From: an uncultured Oscillospiraceae bacterium
GTDB lineage: Bacteria; Bacillota; Clostridia; Oscillospirales; Acutalibacteraceae
DNA: 49,130 nucleotides
Reading direction: 5' to 3'
Assembly (NCBI GenBank): GCA_949292425.1
Contig: CASEZK010000048.1
Span: 1 to 49,130 of the forward strand
Positions 46,080-49,130 of the stretch are shown here, piece after piece. Position numbers and translations under genes: made by a program. Below the pieces are notes generated by a model. The model had not been told where the DNA came from and searched no databases. It saw nothing but the letters and a program-made list of their open reading frames with translations. Each line of letters starts with the position of its first letter. The first letter of the stretch is position 1.

Positions 46080-47822
46080 ATGGGAAATACAGTAAATATT
46101 AAAATCAATAATATTGAAGTTGCTGCAAAAAAAGGCCAAACCATTTTAGAAGCTGCCAGAGATGCCGGCATTCATATTCCTACGCTTTGTTATTTAAAAG
46201 ATATAAATGAAATTGGCGCTTGTAGAATCTGTGTAGTAGAAGTCAAAGGAGCTAAAAACCTAGTGGCATCATGTGTAGCGCCAGTAACTGATGGCATGGA
46301 GATATTTACAAATACTGAACATGTAAAAAAATCTAGAAAAACTACGCTTGAACTTCTGCTTTCTACACACAAACGGGCATGCCTTTCTTGCAGTAGAAAC
46401 GGCGAATGCGAATTACAGAGTTTAAGCAAACAGTTCGGTATACAGGATGAAGGTAACTTCGATGGGGCATTGCCGGATTACAGATATGATGACAGTTGTC
46501 TGCATTTAATTCGCGATAACAGCAAGTGTATATTATGCAGAAGATGTGAAGCGGCTTGCAGAGAACAGCACGTAGGGGTCATCGGTGCAAACAATAGAGG
46601 GTTTGATACTCAAATAGGATGTGCTTTTGATAAAGACTTAAACGATGTCACGTGCATATCTTGCGGGCAGTGCATAGTAAACTGTCCGACAGGCGCACTA
46701 AGGGAAAGAGACAGTGGAGACGACGTGATGGAAGCTATAAACGATCCATCGAAATATGTTGTTGTCCACACAGCTCCGTCAATTAGAGCTACTTTAGGCG
46801 AAAGTTTCAATATGCCCATAGGCACCAACGTGAAAGGGAAAATGGTAGCAGCATTGCGTAGACTAGGGTTTGATAAAGTTTTCGATACGGACTTTGGTGC
46901 AGACTTGACAATAATCGAGGAGGCGCATGAGTTCATAGATAGACTGAAAAATGGTGGTACTCTTCCTATGATAACGTCTTGTTCACCAGGATGGATCAAG
47001 TTTTGCGAACACTATTACCCAGAACTCTTGAAAAATCTCTCAAGCTGTAAGTCCCCGCAACAGATGCAAGGGGCCATAATAAAGACCTGGTATGCAAAAA
47101 AGAACAATATAGACCCTAAAAGTATAGTGGTAGTTAGCATAATGCCATGTACAGCGAAGAAATTTGAAATAACACGCTATGATCAAAACGCAGCGGGTGT
47201 TCCAGATACTGATTTTACATTAACGACAAGAGAACTTGCCAGAATGATAAAAAGTGCTTGCATAGATTTTCAGTCACTGCCTGATGAAGATTTTGATCCT
47301 ATTCTTGGCGTTTCTACAGGAGCTGGAGCTATTTTCGGCACAACTGGTGGTGTAATGGAAGCAGCTCTTAGAACTTCTAACGATATTTTAACTGGCAAAA
47401 GTCAGGGGAATTTGGAGTATCATGAGTTGAGAGGGCCTGCGGGTATCAAGGAAGCTGTATATAAGATTGCCGAGTTCGACGTAAAAGTGGTTGCTGTAAG
47501 TGGCCTTAAAAATGCGGTTGTTATTTTGGATAAAATAAAAAATGGTACAGCTGATTATCATTTTATTGAAATAATGTGCTGTCCTGGCGGCTGTGTAAAC
47601 GGAGGTGGGCAGCCGTTACAAAGCGCAGATGTCAGAAATTTTTCTGATTTAAATAAACTAAGAGCAGAAGCCCTTTATAAGGAGGATAGAAGTCTTTCTC
47701 TGAGAAAATCTCACGAAAACCCCGCTATAAAAGAACTGTACAAGGACTTTCTGGGCGAACCCGGTAGCCATAAAGCACATGAGATTCTACACACAAGCTA
47801 TAAAAAAAGAAATCGGTTTTAA
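46080..47822 (+). CDS. hydA: [FeFe] hydrogenase catalytic subunit
   Basis: The 580-residue catalytic subunit has an N-terminal 2Fe-2S domain and the His-Cys3 cluster region (THKRACLSCSRNGECELQ). Two 4Fe-4S sites (CILCRRCEAAC, CISCGQCIVNCPTGAL) follow. The three H-cluster signatures are TSCSPGW (about 300), MPCTAKKFE (about 355) and EIMCCPGGCVNGGGQP (about 497). All H-cluster cysteines are present, so it should be active once matured. No maturase gene is in the window. Hydrogen metabolism in a possible energy parasite suggests redox balancing, which is inference. Confidence 0.97.
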   Translation: MGNTVNIKINNIEVAAKKGQTILEAARDAGIHIPTLCYLKDINEIGACRICVVEVKGAKNLVASCVAPVTDGMEIFTNTEHVKKSRKTTLELLLSTHKRACLSCSRNGECELQSLSKQFGIQDEGNFDGALPDYRYDDSCLHLIRDNSKCILCRRCEAACREQHVGVIGANNRGFDTQIGCAFDKDLNDVTCISCGQCIVNCPTGALRERDSGDDVMEAINDPSKYVVVHTAPSIRATLGESFNMPIGTNVKGKMVAALRRLGFDKVFDTDFGADLTIIEEAHEFIDRLKNGGTLPMITSCSPGWIKFCEHYYPELLKNLSSCKSPQQMQGAIIKTWYAKKNNIDPKSIVVVSIMPCTAKKFEITRYDQNAAGVPDTDFTLTTRELARMIKSACIDFQSLPDEDFDPILGVSTGAGAIFGTTGGVMEAALRTSNDILTGKSQGNLEYHELRGPAGIKEAVYKIAEFDVKVVAVSGLKNAVVILDKIKNGTADYHFIEIMCCPGGCVNGGGQPLQSADVRNFSDLNKLRAEALYKEDRSLSLRKSHENPAIKELYKDFLGEPGSHKAHEILHTSYKKRNRF

Positions 47823-47841
47823 GAAGCGTATTAATCTGTTG

Positions 47842-47886
47842 CATTTGTTCGCACCAAGCGTGATTTTATGCTTCACAAATGTTTTT
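47842..47886 (+). terminator. Possible terminator after hydA
   Basis: catttgt (47842-47848) pairs with acaaatg (47875-47881), followed by five T. The loop is long, with minor internal pairing. Confidence 0.5.
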
Positions 47887-47909
47887 ATGTAATATATTTC
47901 CTTTCACTA

Positions 47910-47938
47910 TTGCAATGCTAATTAAAATAAGTTAAAAT
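47910..47938 (+). promoter_or_regulatory. Promoter of rubrerythrin gene
   Basis: TTGCAA (47910-47915), a 17-bp spacer and TAAAAT (47933-47938), 28 bases before the start codon. Confidence 0.78.
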
Positions 47939-47965
47939 TATAGTATTTTAAAAGGAGGTATTTTT

Positions 47966-48505
47966 ATGAAACTTAAAGGAAGCAAAACAGAAGCAAATCT
48001 TTTAACTGCATTTTCCGGTGAATCTCAAGCTAGAAATAAATATACGTTTTATGCTAGTGTTGCTCGAAAAGAGGGGTTAGAACAGATCGCGCAAATATTC
48101 GAAGAAACCGCTGCAAATGAGCGAGAACATGCAAAATTGTGGTTCAAATATTTGAATGATGGACAAATTCCAAATACAGAAAAAAATTTATCTGACGCAG
48201 CTAGCGGAGAAAACTTTGAGTGGACTCAAATGTACGCATCTTTTGCAGATGTCGCTGAGCAAGAGGGGTTTACTGACATAGCAAAAACTATGCGCGAAGT
48301 TGCAAAAATAGAGAGTGAACATGAAAAAAGATATTTAAAGCTTCTATCTAATTTAAAAGAAGACTTAGTGTTTAAGAAAGATGATAAGGTTATTTGGGTT
48401 TGTAGAAACTGTGGTCATGTGCATGTTGGCAAAGAAGCTCCTCTTGTTTGTCCAACATGTAAGCATCCTCAATCATACTTTGAGATTAAGTGTGAGAATT
48501 ATTAA
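47966..48505 (+). CDS. rbr: Rubrerythrin
   Basis: Rubrerythrin reduces hydrogen peroxide in anaerobes. The 179-residue protein has a ferritin-like diiron domain ([53 protein letters not shown]). A C-terminal rubredoxin domain follows ([20 protein letters not shown]). ATG 47966 follows AAGGAGGT. It supports an anaerobic lifestyle and could protect the oxygen-sensitive hydrogenase next to it. Confidence 0.97.
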   Translation: MKLKGSKTEANLLTAFSGESQARNKYTFYASVARKEGLEQIAQIFEETAANEREHAKLWFKYLNDGQIPNTEKNLSDAASGENFEWTQMYASFADVAEQEGFTDIAKTMREVAKIESEHEKRYLKLLSNLKEDLVFKKDDKVIWVCRNCGHVHVGKEAPLVCPTCKHPQSYFEIKCENY

Positions 48506-48541
48506 AAATTGTTTTGTTAATTGGACCAGTAATTAAATAAC

Positions 48542-48570
48542 GCTTGACTTTAATAGTCAAGCATTATTTG
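48542..48570 (+). terminator. Terminator of rubrerythrin gene
   Basis: gcttgact (48542-48549) pairs with agtcaagc (48555-48562), followed by attattt. Confidence 0.8.
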
Positions 48571-48659
48571 TATATATAAAAAGTTATAAAAAAATACTTT
48601 GAGAAACAACTTTCAGTATCTATAATGATCTTTTTCCTAAAATATTGGAATGCAATTTA

Positions 48660-48981
48660 TCAAACAGAATATAGTTGCAAACTTACGATTTCAGGTCGGT
48701 TATTTAGTCTTACCGGTACAATACTATTTCCGATCCCGCGGCTAACGACCATAGTAGTTCTGCATTCTTTAAAAGATACCACTGTCGTATTTTGGGAAGA
48801 AACCTTGATCTGGAGCAAAAAGTCCACCTATAATAGGAATTCTAAACTGCCCACCATGTGCGTGACCACTGAAAACTAAATCTATATCAGCTGAGACGTA
48901 TGTGCGAAAAGCTTCCGGCCGATGGAATAGCAATATCTTAAATCCTTGCTGTAAGTTGAGATTAGTTAACTTCATTTTCAA
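48660..48981 (-). pseudogene. Metallophosphoesterase (YkuE-like) remnant, truncated and frameshifted
   Basis: The minus-strand frame encodes only the C-terminal third of a calcineurin-like phosphoesterase: [24 protein letters not shown] with the metal-binding GHAHGG, and [13 protein letters not shown]. It then hits TAA at 48769. The family's conserved ending continues in another frame after one extra T in a run of four (48771-48774): TTMVVSRGIGNSIVPVR, then NNRPEIV, ending at TGA 48660. Upstream of 48981 all frames are stopped and no N-terminal metal motifs are seen. Intact relatives are much longer, so this is a decayed gene. Confidence 0.85.
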
Positions 48982-49130
48982 TAATTTTCATGAAATTGTC
49001 AATAAAGGTTGACACAATTTATTAGCGGAACTAAAAATTTAATATGCATGGCCTAAAGAAGCATAATATAGTTGCCTTTTGATTAGAGGAGGCATGCCTT
49101 CATTGGCAGAGCAAATTCTCCTGTTGTTCC
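48982..49130. other. Window-edge region without a recognised gene
   Basis: The 149 bases upstream of the phosphoesterase remnant carry no homologous coding sequence. A plus-strand frame from about 49079 to the window end is open but too short to judge. Confidence 0.4.

Noticed and set aside
48766-48776. Programmed +1 frameshift at TTT-TAA in the phosphoesterase
   Set aside because: No upstream stimulator is apparent and the N-terminal two-thirds of the gene is missing, so simple decay is likelier.
49079-49130. Start of a new plus-strand gene at the window end
   Set aside because: About 17 open codons with a poorly spaced site; no family recognised and too short to support.

Overview
The window is AT-rich bacterial DNA with strong Gram-positive Shine-Dalgarno sites, many TTG starts and sigma-A-type promoters with 16-17 bp spacers. 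Gene content points to Clostridia, probably an Oscillospiraceae-like lineage: AddAB rather than RecBCD, a DUF2508-BofA pair, a SipL-SpoIVA-SpoVM spore-coat cluster, a trimeric [FeFe] hydrogenase with rubrerythrin, and a CIRCE-controlled groESL. The striking exception is a full-length ATP/ADP translocase (Tlc/NTT family), the hallmark of energy-parasitic intracellular bacteria. I recall published protist-associated Clostridia with small genomes and such translocases. This window fits that kind of organism, but nothing here fixes the species.

Layout: 1-503, the 3' end of a secreted or membrane protein with perfect tandem repeats; 515-8794, genome maintenance (rarA; addB-addA); 8869-12434, secG, rnr, DUF2508, bofA, nrdR; 12731-16671, a PucR/CdaR-type regulator leading ftsE-ftsX-M23 peptidase; 16727-17774, rpsF-ssb-rpsR (minus); 18016-20177, a polar amino-acid ABC transporter; 20249-22428, groES-groEL with CIRCE; 22568-24919, a polysaccharide ABC exporter with a glycosyltransferase; 25010-32172, a long minus-strand housekeeping run (plsC, cmk, FAD protein, PF06541 protein, upp, rpiB, tsaB, tsaE, fhs); 32342-35760, the spore-coat basement module (sipL, spoIVA, and opposite them spoVM and a small membrane protein); 35867-38362, an aminotransferase and corA; 38445-40165, the ATP/ADP translocase with a long leader; 40446-43198, ksgA and glmS; 43470-48505, hydrogenase and rubrerythrin; 48660-48981, a metallophosphoesterase pseudogene.

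Features most worth a second look: (i) an ATP/ADP translocase in a lineage that still carries endospore-coat genes; (ii) a 28-codon leader ORF upstream of corA whose first 16 residues resemble the enterobacterial Mg2+-sensing MgtL peptide, with two mutually exclusive RNA hairpins, one covering the corA ribosome-binding site; (iii) a second 28-codon leader ORF upstream of the translocase, whose 3' end can also pair with the downstream ribosome-binding site; (iv) two elaborate palindromic (cloverleaf-like) intergenic elements, in groES-groEL and in the hydrogenase operon; (v) signs of gene decay: a shortened hydrogenase-operon gene and a frameshifted, 5'-truncated phosphoesterase.

No tRNA, rRNA, CRISPR array, insertion sequence or prophage was recognised. 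All structures and promoters were read by eye, not computed.
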